Under the pieces are notes generated by a model. The model was not told where the DNA came from, ran no database searches, and saw only the letters and a program-made list of their open reading frames with translations. Positions 23,901-36,249 of a stretch of 64,000 nt of DNA are shown piece after piece; the first letter of the stretch is position 1; the number at the start of each line of letters is the position of its first letter. The stretch comes from Cyclospora cayetanensis (taxonomy: Eukaryota > Apicomplexa > Conoidasida > Eucoccidiorida > Eimeriidae): positions 248,001 through 312,000 of the forward strand of contig NW_020312092.1 of the NCBI RefSeq assembly GCF_002999335.1, given 5' to 3'. A program made the translations under genes and the position numbers.

Positions 23901-26117
23901 GCAACACTGATGATGTGAAGGAGAGCTGGGCTTAGATAATTGGCTGTTGCTCTACGCTATTATGACGTTAAGTAGCGGCCACTGTGCCCTGTTGTTCTTC
24001 TGCCCTGCTGGAGTAGAAAGGGGTAGCACCAGCCGCACCATAAGGTGCTGACTGTCTTCTTTTACGCGTCTAAGAGCTGGCACAAAGAAGGGAAGCAACG
24101 CAAATTCAACTTGCCAACTCCCGCGATCTGTATGATGCGCGCATGCACGCTGAAAGGCTATATTCAGGTGTAACCCCAGAAACGTATCTTCACTGTTTTG
24201 GTATGCGGCAGATCATACTGCGTTGTTTGGGACTCTTGCTCTTTTTCGGACGACTGCAGGCGGAGACGCAAAATAGAGAGATGCATGGGCCCTTGAAGTG
24301 ACACAAACTTTGAATGTGAACTTACTGCTGTCGGATGTGTATTGCCGCTTCCAGCACCTGACTGGCTTTCTATCTGAATACACGGCCGATGGCACTCAAG
24401 AGCTGAGACGCCCATCTAAGGTGCTTGACACATCAAAGGACTCATCTTCATTTTGTTCAAAGCCGTGAGGTCCACAATTTGGCAGCAGCGGCTAATGCCT
24501 TGCGATGTATGCACAAGGCCAAAATCCATAAGGAATCAAGTGAATGCATCTGCATGGTTGGGCCATGTGGAGTCACGTATTTTCGTGCTGCATTGTTTCC
24601 TTTCTTGTGTTCCCTACTAGAAGGACGCGCTAGAGTTATACGCGTGCGAAGAAGGAAAGCTTTGCGGCTGCGGTGTAGAGTGTTATAAAGGCATATTTGT
24701 CTTAATCAATTGTTTTCACATCCTTTTTGCAGCGAGACACCTCAAGTGACGTATGCAGAAGAGAAGAGTAGAAGTCGTAAAGAATTGGTCTTCAAGGCAG
24801 CTCGTAGTTGTACTTATAAATGGCTCTAGATATATTGCTCTGCCTTATCGTAGCCCGGAACTCGGATACACACGAACCGCACTTGTCTGCCGAGACCTAA
24901 TCTGCTTATCGAACTGCAAGGCTCAAAGCCATGTTCGCAAATACCTATTCTGTAGATAAATATGTTCGCGACAAGTAAGAAAGGCTGGCATGCGAAAGTT
25001 TGGGTCATCGCACTGACTAATTGCGGACTGATAAAGTGAAAGGAGACAGAGAGGTTTATGCCAAATACGCCAAGCGACCAAACATAACTGCATAAACAGA
25101 AGGATTCTCTGGACCAAGAATGGGAAGTTGGGATTTTACAAAATTTGTGAACAGTTTTAGAGATAGTCAAACATTAACGGCCTACCCCACACGTGCATGA
25201 ACGAAACCCCTTGAGAAAACCGACAGAAGCCAGCACCAAAGCAAGCTGATAAAAATCAAGCAAATCAACGGAGCCTGCCAATCGAGTAGATCACCTCTTG
25301 AAACAGGGAAAAGTATGGCCATGCGACAAGGGAAAGAACAGCGGAGCGGTAGGGCATGAGAGGGCCCAGCCTTTTATCAGTTCCAAACTCGGTTACGCGC
25401 TTGTACTCCTGTGGATTTACCAGCAGGCACTGGTACGCCAAGCAAGAAGGATTTGACTGCAGCTTGTCCTGTCAAGTAATAAAACGATTGCTAGATAACT
25501 TCGTCGAGCTTGGCAGAAAGGCCTATCAATTGGCGTTCCAAACGTTCAAGCAGCTAAGTTCTCTCAAGGTTCACAGAATGGGGCGCTTTCTGGGGATCGC
25601 AGCCCTATGCTGTTCTTTGTGAAGCCCACAAGAGCTCTTCCTACCAATTTCGAACGAGATACTACGAGTCTAACTGCATGGCGAGATATTCAAATGTAGT
25701 TGACTGACCTTCAATCGCATACAAAGGCGCCTACTTCTACAAAATCTTTTTAAAAATGACAGAACTCTACAGCCCCATTTGTATCAATGTTCTGTGCTGT
25801 CCGTGCCCGTCGAGGCGTGTACCCCTGTGGCCCTTTACACAAACCAGAAAAGCTGGAAGAATTACTACTTCTTGCTTGACACAGTTCAAGTACGCAATTG
25901 CACCAGCCTTATTCTTTCCTGTTTCTTCTTCTGCTACTGCAGTGTGCCGCATTCTTCTCGGTCGTCTTGTATTAAAGATCGGTCGAGTGCAGTACGTAGC
26001 AAAGAAGCAACAAGCCACGCAGATTGGCTTCCTTGATTAAGTAGGTGAAAGTATTATACAGAATTGCGCGTCTATACCATGTCCTTCCTGTCTTTCAAAA
26101 ATACCTTCCCCATGATC
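23901..26117. other. intergenic between convergent genes
   Basis: Separates the 3' end of the ASCC2-like gene (+) from the 3' end of the kelch gene (-). It holds scattered short frames on both strands without recognisable domains, splice pattern or repeats. Confidence 0.5.
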
Positions 26118-29100
26118 TCACTTTCGGCGTCTGGATGCACCAGGTGCACTGCTCGACTGTTTTCCCTTTGGGCCTCCCCCTGCGTTTTCTGCTTCTGTGT
26201 GTGCAGCATCTTGTTTCACCAATTGCTCCATCCGTTCAAGCACCTCTCTAATCGCGAAAAAACGGCGAGAGGCGAGCTCAAAGGCAGCACGCGTCAACTC
26301 CTTGCTGTTGCATCCAGCGCCACCTGACCAACCACAGGAGCGCCTCCAAATAAAAACACACCATAAAGCGAAATAGAGCAGCACAAGATACAAGAAGTCA
26401 TACAGAAGTCAAAGCAAGCGCAGGAAGCCAAAACGGAAATGTACACGACGAGAACTTCATATGATGATGAACAGCCGTTGCTAAAAGGAGCTGCAACACT
26501 ACTGAGCAACAGGTAAACACGTATGGCAGCACGTGAGCATCCGACACAAAAGTACGTAGAAAAAAATTCGTCAATGCCCACAGTCCACAGCAGGAGGCGC
26601 AATTCCAGCAGAATCCAGAAACATAAAAATATTTTGCGGCAAACTGCGAGTGCAAACACTCAGGTGCTCCTCTTCAACACTGAAGTGTACAGGCGCCCGT
26701 TCACCGAGACGCTTCTCCTTCACTGGCCATTCCCTCTCCTACTACTGTTCTAGTTGTCAGGTTAAATGATGATAAGGCTTCCGATCCGTTTCCATCCGAA
26801 CGTTCTGCAGAGCCGAGTGTGCACGAAGCTGTGAGACGTGAGGGCTTCCTACCAGTAGCAGAAGCCTTGTGAAGCCAATACATTTTTGTTCGCCCAAAAA
26901 AATCCCGCAAAGCTTCACCCTCTGCCGGCGTTTCCATCGGATCATCCAGTCCGAATTGCTCCTGAGGCCGCAATTAGACAAGGTGAGCAGATAAGGCATT
27001 ACTAGCTGCACTTACAGCCACTGGCGTGCGACTTCTTGGCCACTGGTACAGCCATGAAGGAAGACTTCAAAGAATGCACAAGATGCGCACTGCGAGTGCT
27101 GTTGCGAATCCCCAAATCATGTTCCCTGCAGTCAGTGTTTCCAGTTGTATATCAGTCCATACATGTCAGACAGTTCTACTTCGTGCCCCTCATACCCGCA
27201 GTCGGTGCATCTCTTCTCTCACACGACCCATTCGGCCCCTTCTCTTCTCCAGTCCGTGTGTGGCCTCTGAGCCTTAAAGAAACAGAAAAAGGAACCATAA
27301 CCAATGATACGTGCTGGAGTTTATTGCCTCAGGAGTTCAACCACCACATCCCTTTGTTCCGAGAGGATCAGTTGAGGCTGCCTTTTCAAATTAAAAATAC
27401 TACACGATACAGATCATAGTGCTATTGAAATCTCGTGTATCGCGTACCATCGTCCGAGTTCGAACTCGCCTCCTCTTCGTCTTCTTCCGAGCTGCTGGTG
27501 TCGCTGCTGTCGCCGCCGCTGACGCTGTTACTGCCTTCGTCTCCGCTGCTATCTCGTTCACTGTCTGCTCCGAGCCACTCTTGTTGGTGCATTGTTCCTT
27601 CCAGCACCCGCACCCAACGGTCTCTGAGGCCAGCCAAAAGGGTTACATTGAATAGAATGCACATTAAAGTGGCGCAATAAAAGGAGCTGAAGCTTCAGCG
27701 GAGAGCGTACGGCAAATAATACTCCGAAAGAGAAAAACTGGAGGTGCTTCTGTTGGTGGTCGGGGTTAGGCAGCAGGAGCAACACATATGTATGAGGAAT
27801 CAGTAAAGGAACCAACTGCTACAGTTGACTAGATGCAGCAACAAACTATTGGGGTATAATTCGATCCAAAAATGTTTTTGTACATGCGAAAAGCCGGTAA
27901 CAGCCCTGGTGCTCGAATGAAAACAAGGAGTAACACACATTCCCTTCTCGTGCTAGTTCACTTCAACCAGGAAGAAGCAGCATGCGCCCAAATCGGTTGT
28001 ATTGTTCCATGAATGGTTGCCTGATATGTGTTCATGTGTTGCTTATGTTGCCTAGACCCGGGAACAACAGAAACACCTGCATTTTTACTTTTCTGGAGGC
28101 GTCAGAGAGCCAGTTTCTGCCAGGTACTCGCATCTGTGAAATCAGTCTTAGACCTCATAGTTTAAGAGAATAGGTAGCAGCATTCTCTGCTCAAATTAGC
28201 CAGATAAATGTTGTCCCTTTCACCAGGTTTCAAGTGTATAACCATTTTGAGCTACTGTAATATACTGGTTTACTATGGGTTGGGCACAAGTAATAGGCTG
28301 CAGTTTACCTCTTGTTCAAGTTTAGGGTCCAGCAATCATCTAAGGTTATTTCTTTGCTGCCAATCTCCACGATGCCGCCCATCAGCACCAAATTAGAGCC
28401 CCGCACAGTTAAAAGGCCATGCAAGCGGGGAAGAGGAACATCTCCAGAATATAACGCAAGGGGCTTTTGCTTTGCGGAGGAGGGGGCGATGGTTGTAGAC
28501 AAGGGTGACGAAGCGGCTGGCTCTGTTGTTGGAGCTGCTGTCGGCGTTCTTACTGCTTTTACTGAGGTTGAGCAAGCACAAAGAGTAACCTCCGGGCCTT
28601 GCTGATTATGACTTGCGACGGAGGAAGTCCCGTCAGGATTTCCGCCTTGGCTTCCTACTGTTGCTGGAGCGGCAACGGCCGCAGATGCGGTCGTGTTGGT
28701 GCTGTTGCTGCTGCTGAGGCTGCATGACAGCAGATCTGGCTCTGGAAGAGTTTGAGGTTGCTTTTTGTCATGTGGAGATGAAAAATCAGCATCTAATGCT
28801 GAATCGCTGTCACCCATAAAATCCTTGAGCTTTACCTTCACCAGACGGCCCTTCGAATCAAAATATGCAAAGTATTTCTGAAGGAAATGCACACAAAGCA
28901 CCATTAATCCCACTCACACGCACCAAATTACACAAGCATACCGGTATATGCCTTTCTACACTGAGCACGCCAACTCTGCCAGCAAACTCAATGCACGTAC
29001 AAAGAAATATGCAATAACATAGCTGCCAACGGCCACGCAGTTAGATTTCTACACAAGTGAACTAGCAAAAATACATCCACATTCAAACGAATCGAGTGAG

Positions 29101-32100
29101 CAATACCCCTCCATTCAAAGCACTGCACTGTTGTACTTGGGTGTGCTAGCGCATCTTCTGCTAGATTCACTGCCCACGGCCAATAACGCGCCACGCTGTA
29201 GCCAAAAAGACTTTATAGGAAGATTTGATTAAGCGCCTTGGCACGAAATATCTCTGTGCCACAGGAATATAATAATCAAAACAACTTTCACTATGCTCAA
29301 TTGTGGACTTCAAGTGCATAGCTTCCTGCTCTGATCTTGCGAGAAGAAACATATAGAAAAACCCATACGTTAAAGCTGTATACACGACACCGCGCAAAGT
29401 GGAGATGACACAACAGCAGTGACGTCCTTGGCGCTCCTTGCCTCCCAGTTGTCTTCGTCTTCGGAGGAATCTTTGTCGCTCTCTGAATTTCCGTTTCCCT
29501 CTTCTTCTACCCTGCTCGCTTCCACTGAAGAACACAGGGCAGATTTCTCTTTTTCCTTTCTTCGTTCACCAGGCGCCCTCCCCTTTGCTGGTTTGCTGTA
29601 TAATACAAAAACGAAAGTAGTCTTCGTGCTTAAAACTCCATCTTAAACGGCGTACCTCCTGTCCGGCCGTCTCGGCCGCCTGCTTGCTTCTTGGTGTTCT
29701 GTTTCTTTCCGGTCTTCAGTTCCAACCGATACCACCGCCTGCATCAAAGCAGACGAATGAGTAGAGCAAACGCGAGTGATTAAGGAATGCCAGGAACACG
29801 CAATTTAGATGTAAATCGGACTCTTATCCACTCAAGTTGCAATAATGATTCAGAGAAATCCTGTTCACGCGCTGCACACATATTCTGATGGCTTCAAAGC
29901 TAATGTTATAACGCATAGCGTTAGGATTTGTGGCTATGGTAGGTGTTCCCTGCCTCTTTGTAATATCGAATGAGTAAAGATCATTGAAAAACGTGGAGGA
30001 TAAGTTCGTTCCTCCATCGTCTTGATCAGCAACGCCTCCAAAAACGATAACGCTGGACTTGTATCCGATTGAGCACATTCCTAAACAAATAAAAGTATAA
30101 GACCAATGGCCTGCTTCAGAGTTTGAGGAGTAAACAGAACAAATTACGCTTAAATATTCGAACTAACCATATGCATCCATTTCTTCTAATAGACTGATAT
30201 TCATACACGAAAACTCTTTTGCTGTGTAAATGCGGCCTCATGCACCACTTTGGACGTGTCTGATCAATAATAATGACAGTGAGAAAACAGAAGAGCGTAC
30301 AAACAGTCTGGGCAATATCAGCAGCTGCTTGGCAGTAACACGTAGCCTTAAAATCACCGCTCGACAGGAATGCTTCGCTCCACACAAAGCAAGACAAGAA
30401 GTACCATTTTATCAGATGCTATTCTGAAGGGGGAAGGTACCACTAGCAGAAACAAACGAACGAACGCTAACATGGTAACAGCGCATCACGACACTAGGAG
30501 TAAAACACAGGACACCACATCCTCTGACCAGTCCGCGGTGAAGGAGGTGCTCCAGAGTTTTTTATTTTTTCCCAAGTTGGAATCTGCGATGAGAAACTCT
30601 TTGACAGGGGCCGCAAATCCAGCAGCCATGAATCCTAAACAGTTCAGTCCACAACACCAAAAAGATACTTATATGTAGCCCTTAAACAAACCCAAAGACA
30701 AGAGGCGGCTGTCAAGAAAGTGCCAGTCATCAGAATAACCAAGAACACATAATCTTTAAAAATGGCGGCTAGAAGCAGCTGCGGTCAGAGTGAACTACGA
30801 CGAATTAAAAAGGTGGCAAATGCAGCTGCTGCCAACCCCAAAAAGCAGATCAAAATTCACTGAGGAGACGTACAACATACGCCCGCATGACACCCCAACC
30901 AATCCCCGCATCCAGATATAACGAGACATAATGCGAAGTACCACAAATATGAGCCTCAATCTGGTGCAAAAAAACGTCGTATGAATAGGAAATAATGGGT
31001 GTCTACAGTACAGCAAGAGATTCATGGATATTTGAGAAAATCTTACCGTAAACGTTTTACCCTGGACGCGTTTGTGGGTGTCTCTGATCTTCGCAAAGCC
31101 CCCATGAAGGAAAACAAAATCTCCCACGGTGACGAACACGGAGCCGCCTCGAGGCTCAGGCAGGTGCGTGTGGGGTGGGAACTCTATTTTTCTCCATCTG
31201 GAAAGGAAAAAGGCCAAATATCAGCTAGGGCATATCGTTATACGGCTACGCTAAATGGTTTTCTATCTTTAGCAGAACGAGATAGGAACGCGAAAGATGT
31301 ATTCGGTTTCCCCATATCTCTCCATCAGCTTCACAATAGTATAAAATAGTGCCACCTCCCGTTCCCTGAGACACTTTACTACATCAGGTAATTCAACAAG
31401 TAGCACGAAAACAAGCGCATTTTAAAGTGTGATTGTACTGACTTGTTTTCGCTGAAGCTGAAGATGTGCAGGTCATTATGGTACTTTGTATCTCTACCCG
31501 TGTCATGAAAACCCCCAAATAGTGCCAACAACCCCCGCCAAACCACCTGCAAATGTCGGCAGACCGAAAATGGCACACGAACGCACATCAAAAATGTGCA
31601 TCTCCTTTAGCATCATGGATAACAGTGACAATGGTACAAGGGGAACAACGGTGGCAGGGACAAGAAGTACATAAAGAAAGCGATTCACTAAGCTAAGCAA
31701 AACACCCGCCCTTCATATGCTTGGGAGCTTGCAGGAATGCAGTTCGTTCTTAAAAAGTAAACCAATAGCTTTAGTAAATAGAGTAGGAGAAACGGAAAAG
31801 CCGGAATGTAAGAAGTTGGTAGAGTCCCTCTAACTAAGCAGTTTCCTACCATTCGATGGCCACTTCTTGGTGAGGGGGCTTGAGCGGAGCTTTCAACTAA
31901 GATCTTCTTCCAGGTATTGGCCTTTATATCAAAGCGCCAAAAGTCCTTGAAATGATGGAACTGATAATACGTCGAGAATTCCCCACCAAATACATACAGG
32001 GCATCGCTGGACGCAAAATTTTGCCAAAATCAATCTGACATGCCAAGTTGTTAACTAATATAAGTGCCATCTAGGTCAGATGCCGCTAGCAACGCATGAA

Positions 32101-33012
32101 TCATGAAAAGCGCCGGAGAAGAAAGAGAAATCGACTGCGATAAGCATGTGCGACCATATGCATAGGGCATAGCGAATTGAAACGAGTGCAAATAAGCCTC
32201 CATTTCATCCAATCGACCATATTTTGGCATCCTTATGGCGGATCCGTCAGCAACAGTTGACTGCTGCAGATCCTCGCAGCCGCATCACCATGTTTTTAAC
32301 CTATGTGCAAAAGCTCTCCGTAGGTATTGTGGCGTGCGGTCGATGGAAAGTGTTTAGCGCGAAGAGCTTCGGACTAATGGCACATGGGTCAGTGGTGGGA
32401 TTTGCCGCCTAACGCATTGATAAGTGTTGTTACCTGTGTAGAACAGCTTGGTGGGAACACCTAGCCTTTGGGGATTCTGGTGCTTCTATCCGCTTCCATT
32501 CGTCCTTCTCAATGTCAAACTTAAAGAGGTCTCCGTATACCCGTACCTTCTTCCCATCATAACTCTCTCCCCCAAACAGCAAGAGGTCGCCGCTGCAAAC
32601 AAAGAAGATCCAGTGAAGACGAATAGGAGGTGGAATTGCGAGCAATACAATATTAATGGGTATACCGAGGAAATAAGCGCAATGAAAAAACCTTCTTTGC
32701 CTCTAGGGTACACACTCACCTCAGCTGCTACTGTGTTCTCAAGAAGACTGCATACCTCGGAAGAGCAGTTAGTGACGCATGAGCCCTAGGTGTAGGCTGC
32801 TTGCATTGTACGATCTGTGATTTGTTGATCTGCCTTTGCCTTTCTTCCTCTTCTAGCTGTCGCAGCAAGACCTCGATTGGAACTTCTTCTCCATCAATTT
32901 CACCTTGCTTCTGCCTTTTTTTCTGCTCCTTTGCGGCAGCCTTCTTCTGTTGTAATTCCCTCCTTGCAGCTTTTCGCTGCGCTCTCTTTTCGCTGCCCTT
33001 GGGGCCACCCAT
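26118..33012 (-). CDS. KLHDC4: KLHDC4-family kelch-repeat protein
   Basis: Kelch beta-propeller protein of the KLHDC4/yeast Kel3 family; its molecular role is poorly known. Exons found on the minus strand: 32756-33012, 32434-32592, 31850-32006, 31443-31546, 31061-31197, 30529-30583, 29954-30080, 29656-29738, 29424-29587, 28309-28877, 27448-27623, 26853-26961 and 26118-26323. The start is MGGPKGSEKRAQRKAARRE with a Lys/Glu coiled coil. Propeller strands follow: GDLLLFGGES, DALYVFGGEF, LLALFGGFHD, FVFLHGGFAK, SVIVFGGVAD and LVLMGGIVE. The KLHDC4-type ending includes RWVRVLEGTMHQQEWL, an acidic Ser/Asp/Glu run, GEALRDFFGRTKMYW and KELTRAAFELASRRFF. Almost all phases agree. One or two tiny exons are missing, between 31,060 and 30,584 and between 27,447 and 26,962. 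Exon 7 to 8 appears to use a GC-AG intron. At 28,400-28,780 a low-complexity Ser/Thr/Ala insert lies before the sixth kelch strand. Confidence 0.92.
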
Positions 33013-34732
33013 CCTTCCTAAGCTAAAGGTTGTAGAAGTGAAACAACGATCTACGCAGAAGAATGAGGGTCAGCGAAAATGGCAAATGCAGCACCCAACG
33101 CAGACACAATAGCCTCAGCCCGTTTTTCTCTGCATAGGCTTCTACACGGCTCGCAATGTTCGAGCAAAATAAAAGAGCAAGGAGGAAGAATAGAAGAAGT
33201 CCATTACAAAGCCATAACAGCTTCAAGCAGGGCTCTGTAGATTCACTATCAATACCTGACCGCTCGCTCAGAAGCGGCTTCTTTCTCTTTATAAAAGCCA
33301 ATAAAAGGGATTCCTTGTAAAACGTGCACAAAGGCTAGACGCTTCACGCGCTGCCCCGCATGATTCCAGTTGCTCGTCAGGCGCCCCCGAGGCCCAAGGC
33401 CCCCCACTTTTTGCTAGTGAGATCGATAGCCCTCTACTAGATGCGCTAAAAGAGAATTTGGTGCTGAAACATGGTTTATAACGAGTGTCTTGCTTAGGGA
33501 TCTGTCGTATGGGGGTTTTGTACATGATGGTACAGCCAGCAAATTCTTCGCGGCGTGCAAATACCGCATGGTTATAGGATTATGCTTTTTTCAGGTGCAC
33601 GTCCAGCTTGGTACCACTTGATTATGCAGTAGAAATTTTCTCCTAGGGATCATGCAAATGGGCTCCTCATAGTACAGTGGCAGCGTATGGGCTTTGAAGA
33701 ACATCACTCTAGCCTTCCCGAGATGGCCGATCGACGAATGCCCTTGCGGTAGTCGTACCAGTAATGCTCACGCATTCAACATCTCTTCCTCGTTTCAGAA
33801 GCTTCTTCATAATCACTTTCAAGGGCGAAGCCGTTCCTGTTTGTCAATTCACGCCATCTCCAAAATTCACGCATTCCACAATCAGTCTTCAGGGGCACTC
33901 GACAGGAACGGTTGCTCTCCTTCCTCGATTATCCTCTTTTCTCCAGAATTCTCAAATCCTTACTTCTTCTGACCTTCCTCTCATTACCCTCTTGTCTGTT
34001 TAGCTTATTTGTGCTCCATTCACGCTCATTACACGCGCCTCACGCGGCAAGGATTTCCCCTAAAGGGGCATTCGGTAGGTCCTGCCTAGAGTTCTCTTCG
34101 CCAAAACCAGAGAAGGCGATCGTTGTGAAGCAAGTTCTACAGTGGAATGGTGGCATTGTCGCATTCATCTCTCCGTCTTCAAGCAACGTTCAACCCATTC
34201 GAGTGCTGGTGGCTACGTTTCAGCCATCAGGCAACCATCCAGCTGAATAATGCACGCAATCGCTTTCAATACGCGTCACTCTATACACGAAATAATAACC
34301 GAACAAGGTTGATTCCGAAGATGCCAATCACGAACGAGCCCTGTGGTTTGGTCAGCAAGCAGAGGATCTCTTCAATTCATTGTTTTCTCGAGGGCCCACT
34401 AGGGGGCCCTGTTGACTGCCTCGAAAGCATACTCATCAGAGGCTCTGAATTTGTTTCACAAGCAGATCTACAAGAGGCGAAAAGGCCATCATATACGAGG
34501 TGGCCTGTGTAAAATCGCAGCCCGCTCTTTCTTCTATGCAAGCACTTCGTATCTCTTAAATAACGCCTCAAGTTCTCTGAATAGACGAACTTATTACCCC
34601 GTCATACACAAACTACCAATTAATACGGTAAAGCCATCCCTTTATCACAAAAAGCGCCACGGTAGTGGTGCGTGACTGTGAAGCCCTTGACAAAGCTCCA
34701 ATGCCCCCTCCTGTCTTTTCCCCTCCACCAGC
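33013..34732. other. intergenic upstream of kelch gene
   Basis: No gene recognised. A short imperfect inverted repeat (GCCGTTCCTGTT near 33,829 and GACAGGAACGGTT near 33,901) encloses about 60 bp and could form a hairpin. The promoter of the kelch gene should lie just above 33,012. Confidence 0.45.
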
Positions 34733-35107
34733 AGGGTGGTTCTGCTCCCCTAGAGGATCCGATGTGTGTCACGCTCATTTGCGTTTGCGGCTAGCGGCAG
34801 AATATGCTCAAAAACAACCGGAAAATTGAAGGCGGAATGAATGTATTTTTCCAGATAACCATTAGGGTGGTTCTGCTCCTCTAGAGGATCAGCTGTGTGT
34901 CACGCTCATTTGCGTTTGCGGCTAGCGGCAGAATATGCTCAAGAACAACCGGAAAATTGAAGGCGGAATGAATGTATTTTTCCAGATAACCAGTAGGGTG
35001 GTTCTGCTCCCCTGGAGGGTCCGATGTGTGTCACGCTCATTTGCGTTTGCGGTTAGCGGCAGAATATGCTCAAAAACAACTGGAAAATTGAAGGCGGAAT
35101 GAATGCT
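34733..35107. repeat. 131-bp tandem repeat, three copies
   Basis: Three direct copies start at 34733, 34864 and 34995, each beginning AGGGTGGTTCTGCTCC, followed by TGTGTGTCACGCTCATTTGC and ending around GGAAAATTGAAGGCGGAATG. The first two are full 131-bp units and the third stops after about 112 bp, where AATGAATG runs into unrelated sequence. Copies differ at a handful of positions, so the duplication is recent. No coding function is seen. Confidence 0.95.
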
Positions 35108-35863
35108 TTCTCAGATAAAACACAAGAGCATATACGATACTACGAAGGCAGCGACAGCCTGGTGCAATGTGGGCACGGATCTGAAACGCTGCCACAGTTT
35201 CCTCTATCTCTGTCGGCGGCACCCTGCACATTGAACAAGGCTGACAAGAGAAAAATCTCGAAAGAACAGAAAGTATAGCCACGAGATAACGAGAAAAGAG
35301 TCAGGCATCTGTAGCGACGGCTTATGATTGTGGTGTGCTACCAGGCGTGGATCCATTTGTGGGATGAGAACTCGAATCTTTTTAAAGACCTGCAACCAGG
35401 AGATAATATCCCGTAAAAAACAATATCAGAGCGGCAGAATCCACCAGCAAGTGCCGTCTCATGCGTTTCGACAGAACGCTCCACCTACATCGCACCACGC
35501 CGCACACCGACACCCCCCGTTTGACCTTGCGGGAGAGAGGTCAACGAGCATATAAAGATGAGAAGACGCAAAGAAAATAAGGCGTGCAGAAGACAGTCTG
35601 ATTTATCAAAAGCAGCTTATGTGAATGAGTTGTCATTAACACAAAATGCAAGCATTATTCCATCTCCCCACCTTGACCTCAAGGCACTGCTGCTCTCAAT
35701 CCGGCGCATACCGGGAGCATGCTCAAGGCACCAACTGATCCCGAGCACAAGGTCAGAAAGGGGCACAAACAAACGAGCAGAAAACAAGAAGTTTTAGTGC
35801 GAAAGGAGGATGTAAAAAGGGGCATATGGATCGGGAAGCAAGAAACCGATAACATATGCGTAC

Positions 35864-36249
35864 CGAGAAACAGTGGCCGGCTCGGTCTCTGCAGCACTTG
35901 CTTCCATCATTGAAGCGAGCAACCGCTGAAGGTTCACTCTATCCTCGTCAAGTTCCCTTGATGGAATATGTACTGCTGTGGCTTCTCGTCCTTCTGGTGC
36001 TGCCCCAAGGGCGAAGTGGACTGGCTCCTCGGCAGCATGGAGGCCACTGTTCCCAGCATTCTTGGCTACTACTGTGACATTGACTTGAGGCTCTAAAACA
36101 CCTGTAGCGCTTCCAGCTGCTTCACTGGACTCACAAGGAGAGCCGCTGAGCAGCAGCAGCATCACCAGGAGCTCCGCGAGAAGCGGCAGCCGACGTTGGC
36201 ATGTCGGCGCAAGGGTCCCACCCTTCTGAGCTCCCTGTGTAGAGATCAT
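35864..36249 (-). CDS. possible secreted protein, first exon
   Basis: I do not recognise this family. An ATG at 36249 opens a frame with a basic leader (CQRR) and then a hydrophobic core PLLAELLVMLLLLSG followed by SPCESSEAAG, a convincing signal peptide with cleavage likely near residue 40. About 85 further residues (VNVTVVAKNAGNSGLHA, then SRELDEDRVNLQRLLASM) lead to a possible donor, CTCG then GTACGC, at 35863-35858. Following exons were not located, so this is a partial model. The opposite strand is also partly open. A secreted or surface protein specific to coccidia is the natural guess, but the sequence alone does not show it. Confidence 0.35.

Noticed and set aside
27448..27480. GAGTTCGAACTC palindrome resembling a tRNA T-arm
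   Set aside because: It lies within a kelch-gene exon coding an acidic Ser-rich run, and no cloverleaf surrounds it.
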